Positions 47,522-58,806 of a stretch of 64,000 bases of DNA are shown here, piece after piece. A program made the translations under genes and the position numbers. Every line of letters begins with the position of its first letter. Position 1 is the stretch's first letter. Source of the DNA: Ancylobacter sonchi. Its GTDB lineage: Bacteria; Pseudomonadota; Alphaproteobacteria; Rhizobiales; Xanthobacteraceae. Under the pieces are notes generated by a model. The model ran no database searches. It was not told the DNA's origin and was given only the letters and a program-made list of their open reading frames with translations. The stretch lies in NCBI RefSeq assembly GCF_018390695.1, contig NZ_JAHBGF010000020.1:620001-684000 (forward strand), in the 5' to 3' direction.

Positions 47522-47550
47522 GTCGATATTTGCCACCTGTGCCGTTCCGT

Positions 47551-48657
47551 TCAAACCGCGAGCGCGGGTTCTGCCGCGAGGGCCGCATTGACGGCCGGCA
47601 TGACGCGCGTGGCAAGCAGCTCCATCGAGCGCCGCATCGCCGCCTTGTCCTCCCATTCGTGCGAGGTCATCATCAGCGTGCCGAACGGGCCGACCTCCTC
47701 GCGCAGTTCGAGGATCTTGCGGGCCACCGTCTCCGGGCTGCCATAGATCACGAAATTGTCGCGCACCAGCTGGTGGGTGATCGTCGCCGGATCGGTGTCG
47801 CGGAACGGCGCCAGCAGGGCTCCGGCGCCCATGCGGGCATACACCTGGTACATGTAGTCATAGTACCAGTCATAGGCGCCGCCGGGCTTCTTCACATAGG
47901 CCGCGGCTTCCTCATCGGTCTCGGCGACGTGGATCGAGCGGGCGACGCGCCATTTCGAGCCGTCCGGCGTCTTGCCCAGCTTGGCCAGCTCGTCGCAATA
48001 GGTTTCCCAATGGGTCTTCACCACCCAGGAGGCGACGAAGTTCGCCGAGATCGGCATGAAGTCGTTGCGGGCGGCCACGCGCATCGAACTGGAATTGGGG
48101 CTCGACACCGAGACGGCGAGCGGCGGGTGCGGCTTGGTCAGCGTCTTCGGCAGGATGCCGACGCCGAGGTCGGGCCAGTACATCTCGCTGAGCTTGACGT
48201 TCCAGAACTTGCCCGGAATGTCGTAGGGCGGATCGGAAGCCCAGATCTTCTTCATGATCTCGATGGAATCGAGCATCATCGCGGTGCGGTCGGCGTCCTT
48301 CATGCCGAACACCTCGAAATCCGAGCCGAGGCCGCCGGTGCCGATGCCGAGCAGCAGCCGGCCCGGCGCGAGATGGTCGAGCAGCGCGATGTGCGAGGCC
48401 GCCATCACCGGATGGTAGAGCGGCAGCGGCAGCACGCCGGTGCCGAGCTTGATGCGCTTGGTCTGCGGCGCCATGTGCGCCAGGAACATCAGCGGCGAGG
48501 AGATCTGCTCGATGGAGGCGGAGTAGTGCTCGCCGATCCAGGCTTCCTCGAAGCCCAGTTCGTCGGCGAGTTTGAATGCCTCGATGTCCTCGGCAAGGGT
48601 GGTGGCGTAGTCCCTGTCGACCGAGTGCAGGGGCATCATGAAGAAGGAAAGCAGCAC
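47551..48657 (-). CDS. LLM-class flavin-dependent oxidoreductase, module A, 368 aa
   Basis: Luciferase-like TIM barrel. Blocks include ADELGFEEAWIGEHYSASIE, KLGTGVLPLPLYHP, LLLGIGTGGLGSDFEVFG and SWVVKTHWETYCDELAK. It is a clear paralogue of the LLM protein at 58.8 kb, with the same length and similar order of motifs. GTG 48657 with GGGAG upstream is used, and an in-frame ATG at 48639 is possible. The family oxidises substrates with reduced FMN or uses F420 in other phyla. A partner reductase is not in the window. Confidence 0.88.
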   Translation of the reverse strand: MLLSFFMMPLHSVDRDYATTLAEDIEAFKLADELGFEEAWIGEHYSASIEQISSPLMFLAHMAPQTKRIKLGTGVLPLPLYHPVMAASHIALLDHLAPGRLLLGIGTGGLGSDFEVFGMKDADRTAMMLDSIEIMKKIWASDPPYDIPGKFWNVKLSEMYWPDLGVGILPKTLTKPHPPLAVSVSSPNSSSMRVAARNDFMPISANFVASWVVKTHWETYCDELAKLGKTPDGSKWRVARSIHVAETDEEAAAYVKKPGGAYDWYYDYMYQVYARMGAGALLAPFRDTDPATITHQLVRDNFVIYGSPETVARKILELREEVGPFGTLMMTSHEWEDKAAMRRSMELLATRVMPAVNAALAAEPALAV

Positions 48658-48707
48658 GATCGGACTCCCTTGACTGCCACCGGCACGGTGCCGGCAAAGC
48701 ATGCTTG

Positions 48708-48723
48708 GGCAAACGGCATGCCA
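48708..48723 (-). promoter_or_regulatory. Sigma54 (-24/-12) promoter of the LLM/lactone-oxidase operon (module A)
   Basis: On the minus strand TGGCAT-GCCGT-TTGCC, with one deviation in the -24 box. It lies 51 bp upstream of the GTG start. TGAGACA (48786-48792) and GAGACG (48762-48767) on the same strand lie upstream, resembling repeats before the module B promoter. Confidence 0.7.
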
Positions 48724-48834
48724 GAGAGCTAACGCAAGGAAATATAAGGGTAAATTCTGACCGTCTCGTCTTCGCCGGTTGCGGGTGTCTCATCCCGGAG
48801 AAACCCAGCCGCGCGGCTGAGAAATGTACCTGCC

Positions 48835-50109
48835 TCAGAAGCGCGTCGGCGCGAAGGGGGCGATGTCGAAGGCGAGCGGGCGGGCGGCGAGGAGATCGGC
48901 CACCGTCATCCCGGTGCGCGCCGCCGAGGCGAGGCCGACATGGCCGTGCCCGAACGCATACACCACCTGCGGGCACGCGGTGGCGCGGCCGATGACCGGG
49001 AGCGAATCCGGCATGCTCGGCCGGAATCCCATCCAGCGCGACACGCGCTCCTGCGGATAGCTCGGCGCGAGGCCGGGGAACAGCCGGCGGCCCAGCGTCA
49101 TGAGGTAGTCCGCGCGCGTCCAGTTCGGCGGGGCATCCAGCCCGGCGAACTCGACCGTGCCGGCCATGCGCAGACCGGTCTCCATCGGCGTCGAGACGAA
49201 TTTGGCGGTGGCGTCGAGGATCGGCCGCTGCGGGCGGGTCTCGGGATCGGCGATCAGCACGTGATAGCCGCGCTCGGTGTCGAGCGGCACGTCGTCGCCG
49301 AGCAGGGCGGCGAGCTTCTTCGAATGGGCACCGGCGGCGACCACCGCCGCGTCGGCGGGGATCACGCCCTGATCGGTCTCGATCCCCCTGAGCGTCACCC
49401 CATCGTGCACGAAGCCGCGGACCTCCGCCGTCGCGATGCGCCCGCCGTCGCGCTGGAGCGCCTCGGCGACGGTGCGCACCAGCCGGTTCGGGTTCACCGT
49501 GTGGCCGCACTGGCGGAAGATCACGCCGATCGTGTAGTCGGGCGAGATGCTGGGCTCGAAGTCCCGGAGATCCTGCCCGCGCAATATCTCATAGGGAATG
49601 TCGTTGTCGCGGCGGAGCTGATAGCCGAGCGCGTCGCCCTGGAAGTCGGCCTCGGTGCGGTAGACGGCGAGGAAGCCCTCGCGGTGGATGAGCGCGTCAT
49701 TGGTGGCGTTGCGCACCAGCGGCAGCCACGCGCTGAAGGAATCGTCCAATAGCGGCTTCAGCGCGCGCGCCTGGTGCCGCACGCCGGCTTGCGTGCCGGC
49801 CTTGACGAAACGGATCAGCCACGGCGCCAGCGTCGGCAGATAGCGCCAGCGGATCGACAGCGGGCCGAGCGGATCGAGCAGATAGCCCGGCACCTTGGCC
49901 AGCGTACCGGGCATCGACATCGGCACCACGGAGGAGGGGGCGAGCACGCCGGCATTGCCGAAGGAGGCGCTGTCGCCGATGCCGCCGCGCTCGATCAGCA
50001 CGACGTCGTGGCCGTCGCGCAGCAGGAAGCTCGCCGTGGCGACGCCGACCGCGCCGCCGCCGATCACCGCGATGGTGCGCTTGCCGTTTGCCTTGCCGGG
50101 AATTGCCAT
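48835..50109 (-). CDS. FAD-dependent D-amino-acid dehydrogenase-like oxidoreductase 1, 424 aa
   Basis: DadA-like flavoprotein of the DAO superfamily. The dinucleotide fold at the N-terminus is VIGGGAVGVATASFLLRDGH. The C-terminal block WMGFRPSMPDSLPVIGRAT and the glycine-rich FGHGHVGLASAARTG are typical of DadA. It would oxidatively deaminate an amino acid or secondary amine to an imine or oxo acid. It follows the GMC gene by 4 bp and is divergent, through that gene, from activator 2. Confidence 0.9.
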   Translation of the reverse strand: MAIPGKANGKRTIAVIGGGAVGVATASFLLRDGHDVVLIERGGIGDSASFGNAGVLAPSSVVPMSMPGTLAKVPGYLLDPLGPLSIRWRYLPTLAPWLIRFVKAGTQAGVRHQARALKPLLDDSFSAWLPLVRNATNDALIHREGFLAVYRTEADFQGDALGYQLRRDNDIPYEILRGQDLRDFEPSISPDYTIGVIFRQCGHTVNPNRLVRTVAEALQRDGGRIATAEVRGFVHDGVTLRGIETDQGVIPADAAVVAAGAHSKKLAALLGDDVPLDTERGYHVLIADPETRPQRPILDATAKFVSTPMETGLRMAGTVEFAGLDAPPNWTRADYLMTLGRRLFPGLAPSYPQERVSRWMGFRPSMPDSLPVIGRATACPQVVYAFGHGHVGLASAARTGMTVADLLAARPLAFDIAPFAPTRF

Positions 50110-50113
50110 GGGA

Positions 50114-51697
50114 TCAGGCCGCCTTGATGAAGTCGGCGCAACGCTCGCCGATCATGATGCAGTTCGCGTTGAGATTGCCGCTGACCACGACCGGCATGAT
50201 CGAGGCGTCCGCGACATAGAGGTTCGAGAGGCCGCGTACCTTCAGCGTGGGATCGACCACCGCCATCGGATCCACGCCCATCTTGCAGGTGCCGGCGGGG
50301 TGGTAGATGCCGATGGAGGTCTCGCGGACATAGGCCGCCCACTCGTCCTCGCTCTGCACCTCCTTGCCCGGCTTGAACTCGCCGAGCACGTGGCGGGCCA
50401 TGGCGGGCGCCTCGAAGATGGCGCGCAGCGTCTTGGCGCCGGCGACGAGGGTGGCGATGTCGCGCGCGTCGCCGAGCAGGTTGGGCTGGATCGCCGGCGC
50501 GGCGAAGGGGTCGCGCGAGGCGAGCCGCACATGGCCGCGCGAATAGGGCCGGTGGATGTTGTTGAGCGCGGTGACCGCCGGCTTGTCGAACAGGATCGGC
50601 CCGGTGTCGGTGAGATCGTAGCCGACCGGGGTGAAGTGGATCTGCAAATCGCAGCGCGGCAAATCGGGCTTCGAGCGGTGGAAGGCGAGTACATGGGCGT
50701 CCGGCGTGGTGCCGGGGCCGCGTCCCGCCAGCAGCCACGTCGCGCCGAAGGCGAGTGCATGGCGCAGCGTGTGCTGGACGTTGTAGGTGGGCTGATCGAC
50801 CCAGACGATGTGGCTGGTGCCGGGATGGTCGTGGAAATTCTCGCCGACGCCCGGCAGGTCGTGCACGACGCCGATGCCCTGCTCGCGCAGATGCGCCTGC
50901 GGCCCGACGCCCGACAGCATGAGAAGCTGCGGCGAGCCGAAGGCGCCTGCCGCGAGCACCACCGCTTTCGCCGCCCTGGCGGTGCGGGTCTGGCCGTTCT
51001 GCACGAACTCGACGCCGCTGGCGCGCGTGCCCTCGAACAGCACGCGCCGCGCCTGCGCCTTGGTGAGCACGGCGAGGTTGGGGCGCTTGCGCCACAGATA
51101 GGCGCGGGCGGCGCTGCAACGCCAGCCGCGCTTCTGCGTCGCCTGCAAATAGCCGATGCCGCCCTGCGGGGGGCGGTTGATATCCGCCACCTTGCCGAGC
51201 CCGGCTTCGACGCCGGCCTCCAGGAAGGCGTCGGACAGCGGATGGGTGGTGCGCAGGTTCTGCACCGAGAGCGGGCCGCCGGCGCCATGGACGGCGTCCG
51301 CTCCGTTCTCATTGTCCTCGGCGCGGCGGAAATAGGGGAGGACGCGCTCGAATTCCCAGCCGGCACAGCCGGCGGCCGCCCAGTCGTCGAAATCCTCCGG
51401 CTGGCCGCGCACATAGAGCATGCCGTTGATGGAGGAGGAGCCGCCGAGCACCTTGCCGCGCGGCATGTAGTCGGTGCGCCCGCCGCGCGAGGGGTCGGGC
51501 TGCGAGGTCAGCCGCCAGTCGAAGGCGGGATTGCCGATGGCGTAGAGATAGGTCGCGGCGGGCATCAGCACCGGCAGGCGGCGATCCGACCCGCCGGCTT
51601 CCAGCACCAGCACGCGCGCCTTGCCATCCTCCGCGAGCCGCCCGGCGACGGCGCTGCCGCCCGATCCCGAGCCAATGACGATGTAATCGAAGTCCAT
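50114..51697 (-). CDS. GMC-family oxidoreductase (choline-dehydrogenase-like) 1, 527 aa
   Basis: FAD enzyme that oxidises primary alcohols. The Rossmann start is YIVIGSGSGGSAVAGRLAED, followed by the GMC signature around GKVLGGSSSINGMLYVRG. Active-site His lies in YHPAGTCKMG, and the end has SGNLNANCIMIGERCADFI. It probably oxidises the hydroxyl of an amino alcohol or related intermediate. First gene of the GMC-DadA pair, divergent from activator 2. No sigma54 promoter was found directly upstream. Confidence 0.92.
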   Translation of the reverse strand: MDFDYIVIGSGSGGSAVAGRLAEDGKARVLVLEAGGSDRRLPVLMPAATYLYAIGNPAFDWRLTSQPDPSRGGRTDYMPRGKVLGGSSSINGMLYVRGQPEDFDDWAAAGCAGWEFERVLPYFRRAEDNENGADAVHGAGGPLSVQNLRTTHPLSDAFLEAGVEAGLGKVADINRPPQGGIGYLQATQKRGWRCSAARAYLWRKRPNLAVLTKAQARRVLFEGTRASGVEFVQNGQTRTARAAKAVVLAAGAFGSPQLLMLSGVGPQAHLREQGIGVVHDLPGVGENFHDHPGTSHIVWVDQPTYNVQHTLRHALAFGATWLLAGRGPGTTPDAHVLAFHRSKPDLPRCDLQIHFTPVGYDLTDTGPILFDKPAVTALNNIHRPYSRGHVRLASRDPFAAPAIQPNLLGDARDIATLVAGAKTLRAIFEAPAMARHVLGEFKPGKEVQSEDEWAAYVRETSIGIYHPAGTCKMGVDPMAVVDPTLKVRGLSNLYVADASIMPVVVSGNLNANCIMIGERCADFIKAA

Positions 51698-52068
51698 CAG
51701 AATCTACGCCATTTTGCCGCGGGTCGCCTTCTTGTCGATCATTCAATATTATTCAAATGGAATGAAGTATAGATGGAAATTTATATTCGGAATTTTCTCA
51801 TAAATGAGACATTGAATTCTCAATATTGAGATGATGGGTGGCGTGCGCGTGGCAGGTGCTCGTCGCGGCGTGCGTTGATCTGCACGTTTTGATGGAGGCG
51901 GCACTCGCGTCTCACAAAGCGCCTTGCCAGAAAAATAGGCGTGCCGCATTATGGGTCAAAATCGCGCCGGGGGACGTTCGGGGTCTTCCTGCGCGCAAGC
52001 GTCCTCCTGCCGTGCCGGCTGACGGTGCGGTCGCGTGAGCCATCCCCTAGCGCAGCAGGATCGAGCGA
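51698..52068. promoter_or_regulatory. Divergent control region with palindromes (GMC 1 / activator 2)
   Basis: 371 bp, markedly AT-rich from 51740 to 51835. Two perfect palindromes are visible: TCTCATAAATGAGA (51796-51809) and CTCAATATTGAG (51819-51830). GTCTCA recurs at 51909-51914. They are candidate sites for activator 2 or another regulator. No clear -24/-12 or -35/-10 pair could be fixed by eye. Confidence 0.5.
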
Positions 52069-54000
<1,932 letters not shown>

Positions 54001-54005
54001 CATCC

Positions 54006-55262
54006 CTACATCCTGTTGAAGCGGGCGAGGCTGTAGGGCGCCGGATCGATGTGCGGTGGCGTGCCGGTGACGAGATCGCGCACCAGCCGCGCCGTCGTGC
54101 TGGCGCCCACCATGCCGGTGTGCCCGTGGCCGGCGGCGACGAATAGCCCCGCCATGCCGGGCACCGGGCCGATGGCGGCCACGCTGTCCGGCAGCGAGGG
54201 CCGGAAGCCCAGCCATTTGCGGTAGGACGCCGCTTCGAGGCCCGGGAAGACCAGCTTCGCACGGTCCATGAGCTGGCGCGCGCGCCGTTCGTCCGGCGGT
54301 GCGTCGAGGCCGGCGATCTCCACCGTGCCGGCGAGGCGCAGGCCTTCCTCCATCGGGGTGATCGCCATGCCGCCGTCGCGCAGCAGCAGCGGCAGCTTCG
54401 GGGTGATATTGGCGCCCTCCAGCATCAGGTGATAGCCGCGCTCGGTCTCCATCGGCAGGTTGACGCCGAGCGGGGCGAGCAGGCGACCGGTCCACGAGCC
54501 GGTGGCGAGCACGACGGTGCGGGCGCGAAAATCGCCGAGCGTGCCGAACAGTTCGAAGCCGCCCTCGACCGGGCGCACCGACATCACGTTCTCATGGCGC
54601 AGCACGCCGCCCGCTTCGGCGAACAGCCGGCCGACGGTGCGCGTCAGCCGGCCGGGATTCACCGTCCAGCCATTGTGCGGGAAATACAGCGCGCGCTGGG
54701 CGACGGGGCCGATGCCGGGAAACATCTCCTTCAGCGCCGCGTGGTCGAGGTCCTCGGCCACGATGCCGTGCCGGGCGATCAGATGGCGGATGAACGGCTC
54801 GTTGCGCCCCGGCGTGGCGTTGTAGAAGACGTTGACGCTGCCCTCGGTGCGGATGAGTTCGGCGAATAGCGAGGGGCCGAGCAGTTCGCGATAGCCGTCC
54901 ATCGTGTCGCGATGCAGCGCGCGCAGCGCATCGGACGCGGCGTAGACCGTCTTCTTGGGGCTGGCGAGGATCCATTTCGCCAGCCAGGGCGCGGCGGTGG
55001 GGAGGTAGCGCCAGCGCACCGCCAGCGTACCGTCCGGGTTGGTGAGCCAGCCCGGCACGTTGCGCCAGATGCCGGGCAGGGCGATCGGCATGTTGGTGCC
55101 GGCGCTGAGCAGCCCGGCATTGCCATAGGAGGTCGCGCTGCCCGGCGGCAGCGGATCGACCACGGTGACGGTGCGACCGGCACGCTGGAGCAGCAGCGCG
55201 GCGGACAGGCCGATGATGCCGGCGCCGACGACAACGACATCGTTCTCGGGAGCGTTTGCCAT
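54006..55262 (-). CDS. FAD-dependent D-amino-acid dehydrogenase-like oxidoreductase 2, 418 aa
   Basis: DAO-superfamily enzyme and paralogue of the one at 48.8 kb. N-terminal VVGAGIIGLSAALLLQRAG binds FAD. YRKWLGFRPSLPDSVAAIGP and AAGHGHTGMVGASTT are the C-terminal FAD and substrate blocks. Probable role: oxidation of a C-N bond to an imine, later hydrolysed with help of the nearby RidA. It follows GMC 2 by 11 bp. Confidence 0.9.
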   Translation of the reverse strand: MANAPENDVVVVGAGIIGLSAALLLQRAGRTVTVVDPLPPGSATSYGNAGLLSAGTNMPIALPGIWRNVPGWLTNPDGTLAVRWRYLPTAAPWLAKWILASPKKTVYAASDALRALHRDTMDGYRELLGPSLFAELIRTEGSVNVFYNATPGRNEPFIRHLIARHGIVAEDLDHAALKEMFPGIGPVAQRALYFPHNGWTVNPGRLTRTVGRLFAEAGGVLRHENVMSVRPVEGGFELFGTLGDFRARTVVLATGSWTGRLLAPLGVNLPMETERGYHLMLEGANITPKLPLLLRDGGMAITPMEEGLRLAGTVEIAGLDAPPDERRARQLMDRAKLVFPGLEAASYRKWLGFRPSLPDSVAAIGPVPGMAGLFVAAGHGHTGMVGASTTARLVRDLVTGTPPHIDPAPYSLARFNRM

Positions 55263-55273
55263 GTCGCGCGCCC

Positions 55274-56866
55274 TCAGAACCGGTTGCCGCGCATGAAGTC
55301 CGCCGCGCGCTCGCCGATCATGATGGTCGGGCCGTTGAGATTGCCGGAGACGACATAGGGCATGATCGAGGAATCCGCGACGCGCAGCCCGTCGACGCCG
55401 CGCACCCGCAATTGCGGATCGACCACCGCCATGTCGTCCGTTCCCATCTTGCAGGCGCCGGACAGGTGCAGCGCGCCCTGCGTCTCGCGCCGGACGTACT
55501 CGTCATAGTCGGCATGCGTCCTGAGCGGCTTCGACGGCTTGTGCGAGGCGGCGATGTATTTGGCGATGGAGGGCCTCGACATGATCTCCTCGCCCTTCTT
55601 CACCCCCTCGATCAGCACCTCGACGTCGTGCGGGTCGGCGAGATAGTTGGCGTCGATCTTCAGGGGCACGGAAGGATCGGCCGAGCGCAATGTGATCGCG
55701 CCGCGCGAACGCGGGCGGCAGCCATAGACGTTGAGCGTGCAGCCATTGCCGCTCGGCGTGCCGTCGACGCCGACCTCGACGCCCGCGCCGGCAAGGAAAT
55801 GGTATTGCAGATCGGGCAGCGGATCGGAGCTGTCGCCCCACCAGAAGGCGCCGCCCTCGCAGACATTCGAGGCGACCGGGCCGGTGCGGAACATGGCGTA
55901 TTCGAGCCCGGCGACCGCCTGCCAGCGCAGCTTCTTGTACTTGTCGTAGCCGTGGGCGCCGTTGAGGTCGTAAATCAGGAAGCAGTCGGTGTGGTCCTGC
56001 AGGTTCTGGCCGACGCCGGGTAGGTCGTGCTTCACCTCGACGCCGACGCTCCTGAGATCGTTCGCCGGACCGATGCCGGAGAGCAGCAGCAGGCGCGGCG
56101 AGCCGATGGCGCCGGAGCATACCACCACCTCGCGCTCGGCCCGCACGATGCGGCGCTCATTACCGTCGCGATATTCGACGCCGACCGCGCGATTATTCTC
56201 GATCAGGATGCGCACCACCGGCTTGCCGGTGAGGACGGTGAGGTTCTTGCGCCCGCGCGTCGGCTTGAGATAGGCGACCGCCGCGCTGCAGCGCCGTCCG
56301 TTGCGCATCGTCACCTGATAGAGGCCGCAGCCGGCCTGCGTACCTGAGTTGAAGTCGGGATTGTAGGGCAGCCCCGCCTCCTGGCACGCCTTCAGCCATT
56401 CCTTGGTCAGCGGGCTGGTGTAGCGCTGGTCGGAGACCGAGAGCGGCCCCTCGGTGCCGTGCGTCTCGCCCGACAGGCTCTCATTCGCCTCGGCCTTCCT
56501 GAAATAGGGCAGCACGTCGCGATAGGACCAGCCCTCGGCGCCGGATTCCTGCCAGCGGTCGTAATCCTGCGGGTTGCCGCGGATATAGACCATGGCGTTG
56601 ACCGACGAGCCGCCGCCCAGCACCCGCGCCTGTCCGGTGTCCGGAGCCATGTCGAACTGGTGCTTCAGCGGTTCGAGCTGGATCCGCCGCAGCATGCGCT
56701 GGGTCTTGTAGTAGGTCACCGGCATGTGGATGAACGGATTGCGGTCGGACGGGCCGGATTCGAACAGCAGCACCGAGGCGCCGGCATCCTCCGATAGCCG
56801 CGAGGCGATGGTGCACCCCGCCGAGCCGCCGCCGACGACGATGTAGTCGCATGAGCTGATGGTCAT
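55274..56866 (-). CDS. GMC-family oxidoreductase (choline-dehydrogenase-like) 2, 530 aa
   Basis: FAD alcohol oxidase or dehydrogenase. The N-terminus is YIVVGGGSAGCTIASRLSED, the GMC signature ARVLGGGSSVNAMVYIRG, and the active-site region ALHLSGACKMG, where Ser replaces the Pro found in GMC 1. The end is VSGNLNGPTIMIGERAADF. It is the module B counterpart of GMC 1. The ATG at 56866 is chosen because the longer reading overlaps the next gene. It lies 10 bp after the PuuB-like oxidase. Confidence 0.92.
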   Translation of the reverse strand: MTISSCDYIVVGGGSAGCTIASRLSEDAGASVLLFESGPSDRNPFIHMPVTYYKTQRMLRRIQLEPLKHQFDMAPDTGQARVLGGGSSVNAMVYIRGNPQDYDRWQESGAEGWSYRDVLPYFRKAEANESLSGETHGTEGPLSVSDQRYTSPLTKEWLKACQEAGLPYNPDFNSGTQAGCGLYQVTMRNGRRCSAAVAYLKPTRGRKNLTVLTGKPVVRILIENNRAVGVEYRDGNERRIVRAEREVVVCSGAIGSPRLLLLSGIGPANDLRSVGVEVKHDLPGVGQNLQDHTDCFLIYDLNGAHGYDKYKKLRWQAVAGLEYAMFRTGPVASNVCEGGAFWWGDSSDPLPDLQYHFLAGAGVEVGVDGTPSGNGCTLNVYGCRPRSRGAITLRSADPSVPLKIDANYLADPHDVEVLIEGVKKGEEIMSRPSIAKYIAASHKPSKPLRTHADYDEYVRRETQGALHLSGACKMGTDDMAVVDPQLRVRGVDGLRVADSSIMPYVVSGNLNGPTIMIGERAADFMRGNRF

Positions 56867-56876
56867 CCTGGCTCCG

Positions 56877-58316
56877 TCAACGCGTTCCGATGGTGAGATT
56901 GAACAGGCTTGGCAGGGCGGCGACGGCACGGGCGAGCGCCGGGGCGCGCCGCTCGTCCTCCTCCGCCTCCTCGCAGGCAAGAATCGCGCGACGGATCGCG
57001 CAGCCGCCGAGATAGCGGGCCGGCTCCGGCGGCAGGCCGGGCAGCGCCCGCGTGCAGAAGGGCGAGCGGGTGAACTCGTCCTTCTGCCCGAGCGCGAGCG
57101 AGGCGAGACACTGGCCGATGATCCAGCTCGGATTGACGCCATGGCCGGAGAAGCCGAACCCGTAGGCGACGCGCCCGCCGGCGCAGCTTCCGGCGACGGG
57201 AAAACGGTCGGAGGACACATCGAGCGCTCCGCCCCAGCGCGCCGCGACCGGCACGCCCGCGAGCGCGGGAAACAGCCGGCCGATGCCGCGCTCGCAGCGG
57301 GCCAGCGAGGCGGCGTCGCGGGTCATCGCCGCCGCCTCCACCTGTCCGCCACGGGCGATGGGGCCGGAGCCGGTGCCCATCAGCAGGCGTCCGTCCGGGG
57401 TGCGGCGGGAATAGTGCAGGAAGGAGCGCGCATCGACGATGCTGACCGGCGACGTCCAGCCGATGGCCTCCAGCCGCTCCGGCACGGGCTGGGTCATCAG
57501 CGCATAGCTGGAGAACGCCATGAAGCGCCGGCTCAGGCCGGCGTCGAGTGTCGCGAGCTGGCCGATCTGGTGCACATTGCTGGCCAGCACCACGCGGCCG
57601 GCGGTCAGCGAGCCATCCGGCACCTCGATGTGGCAGGTGCCGTTGTCGACGACCAGCCGCCGCATCGGCGTCGTCTCATGGAGGGCGACCCCGGCGTCCA
57701 ACGCCGCCGCGCGCAGGGCGCGGGCGAGCCGGGCGGGATGCACCGTGGCCTCCTCGGCATAGAAGATCCCCTCGCGCAAAGATGGCGACCGGCAGATGTC
57801 GCGCACTTCGTGGCGGGAGAGCCGGCGGGCATAGCGTTCCGCGCCCAGCGTGCTCATGGCCCTGGCGGCGGCGTCGATGGCGGTGTCCTGCGCCGGCGCG
57901 GCCGAGACCTTGAGGCCGCCGCCCTCGCGCCACCAGATGTCGCGCCCGCAGCCGGCGGCGAAGCTCCGCAGCGCATCCTGCGCACGCGAGCCGAGACGCG
58001 CCATCTCCCATGCCGCGTCCGCCCCGAGCAGGCGTGCCAGACGCGGCAGGCTCGTCCAGTAGCCATGTACCTTGCCGGCATTCTTGCCGCTGGTACCGGC
58101 ACCGCAGATGTCGCGCTCGATCAGCGCGACGGAGAGGTCCGGGCGGCGGGCGCGCAGGGCGAGCGCGGTCCACAGGCCGACGAAGCCGCCGCCGACGATG
58201 GCGATATCCGCGCGCGCCACGCCGGCCAGCGCCGGGGCGGGCGGTACCCGTCCCTCGTCGGCAAGCGCGTCGGCCAGCCACCAGGAGGCGGCGGCGCCGG
58301 CGGAGGTTGCACTCAT
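56877..58316 (-). CDS. FAD-dependent amine oxidase (PuuB/DAO-like), 479 aa
   Basis: N-terminal polar leader with WWLADALADEG, then the FAD fold DIAIVGGGFVGLWTALALRA and the GTSGKNAGKVHGYW block, like gamma-glutamylputrescine oxidase PuuB and related DAO enzymes. The C-terminal FAD block is GFGFSGHGVNPSWIIGQCL. It should oxidise a primary or secondary amine to an imine or aldehyde and release hydrogen peroxide. A polyamine-type importer and RidA in the same strand series support an amine substrate. It has no counterpart in module A. Confidence 0.88.
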   Translation of the reverse strand: MSATSAGAAASWWLADALADEGRVPPAPALAGVARADIAIVGGGFVGLWTALALRARRPDLSVALIERDICGAGTSGKNAGKVHGYWTSLPRLARLLGADAAWEMARLGSRAQDALRSFAAGCGRDIWWREGGGLKVSAAPAQDTAIDAAARAMSTLGAERYARRLSRHEVRDICRSPSLREGIFYAEEATVHPARLARALRAAALDAGVALHETTPMRRLVVDNGTCHIEVPDGSLTAGRVVLASNVHQIGQLATLDAGLSRRFMAFSSYALMTQPVPERLEAIGWTSPVSIVDARSFLHYSRRTPDGRLLMGTGSGPIARGGQVEAAAMTRDAASLARCERGIGRLFPALAGVPVAARWGGALDVSSDRFPVAGSCAGGRVAYGFGFSGHGVNPSWIIGQCLASLALGQKDEFTRSPFCTRALPGLPPEPARYLGGCAIRRAILACEEAEEDERRAPALARAVAALPSLFNLTIGTR

Positions 58317-58372
58317 CTTCCGGCTCCCGCCGCCTCCGGGCCGCGAGGACCCGGTGGCGGCCATTACAGGGT

Positions 58373-58732
58373 TCACAGGACGGCGGTGGCCATCATCTCG
58401 ACGAGATTGGTGCCATGCCCCGCGAGACGGGACTCGACGGTGGCACGAGCCGGCGCATTGTCCTTGTCGACCCACGCGTCCCACACTTGGTTCATGGCGT
58501 CGAAGTGGCCCATGTCGTGCAGCCAGATGTTGACGCGCAGCAGCCGCGTCTTGTCGATGCCGACCTGCGCGAGATGGGCGTCGATCTGTGCCAGAACATC
58601 GGTGGTCTGGGCGGCGACATCGGGCGCCTTCACCTTTGCGGTGATGCCGGAGAGATAGACGGTGCCGTTGGCGACAACGACCCGCGAGAGCCGGCCGTTG
58701 GAGTCGAGACGCTTGATGGAAGTGTCGGTCAT
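58373..58732 (-). CDS. RidA-family imine/enamine deaminase, 119 aa
   Basis: Small trimeric YjgF/YER057c/UK114 protein. It starts with KRLDSNGRLSRVVVANGTVY, with LSGI next and the typical VEMMATAVL end. The Arg expected to bind the carboxylate is in DNAPARATVESRLAG. It speeds the hydrolysis of reactive imines or enamines made by the amine oxidases next to it. It sits between the LLM gene and the PuuB-like gene, after a stem-loop. Confidence 0.9.
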   Translation of the reverse strand: MTDTSIKRLDSNGRLSRVVVANGTVYLSGITAKVKAPDVAAQTTDVLAQIDAHLAQVGIDKTRLLRVNIWLHDMGHFDAMNQVWDAWVDKDNAPARATVESRLAGHGTNLVEMMATAVL

Positions 58733-58772
58733 TGGGTCACATCATGAACTGAGGGTGGGCAAAGGCGAGAAC

Positions 58773-58799
58773 GCTCCCGCGGGCGTGGCGCGCGGGAGC
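58773..58799 (-). terminator. Stem-loop between LLM and RidA genes
   Basis: Arms GCTCCCGCG and CGCGGGAGC with a 9-base loop, without a U-run. It lies in the 74-bp gap between the LLM gene and ridA and may set their ratio or partially terminate. Confidence 0.55.
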
Positions 58800-58806
58800 A
58801 GGCGCG

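Noticed and set aside
51698-52068. Search for a sigma54 promoter before GMC 1 or activator 2
   Set aside because: Several GGCAC- and TTGC-like pieces exist but none has GG and GC ten bases apart in the right order on either strand.
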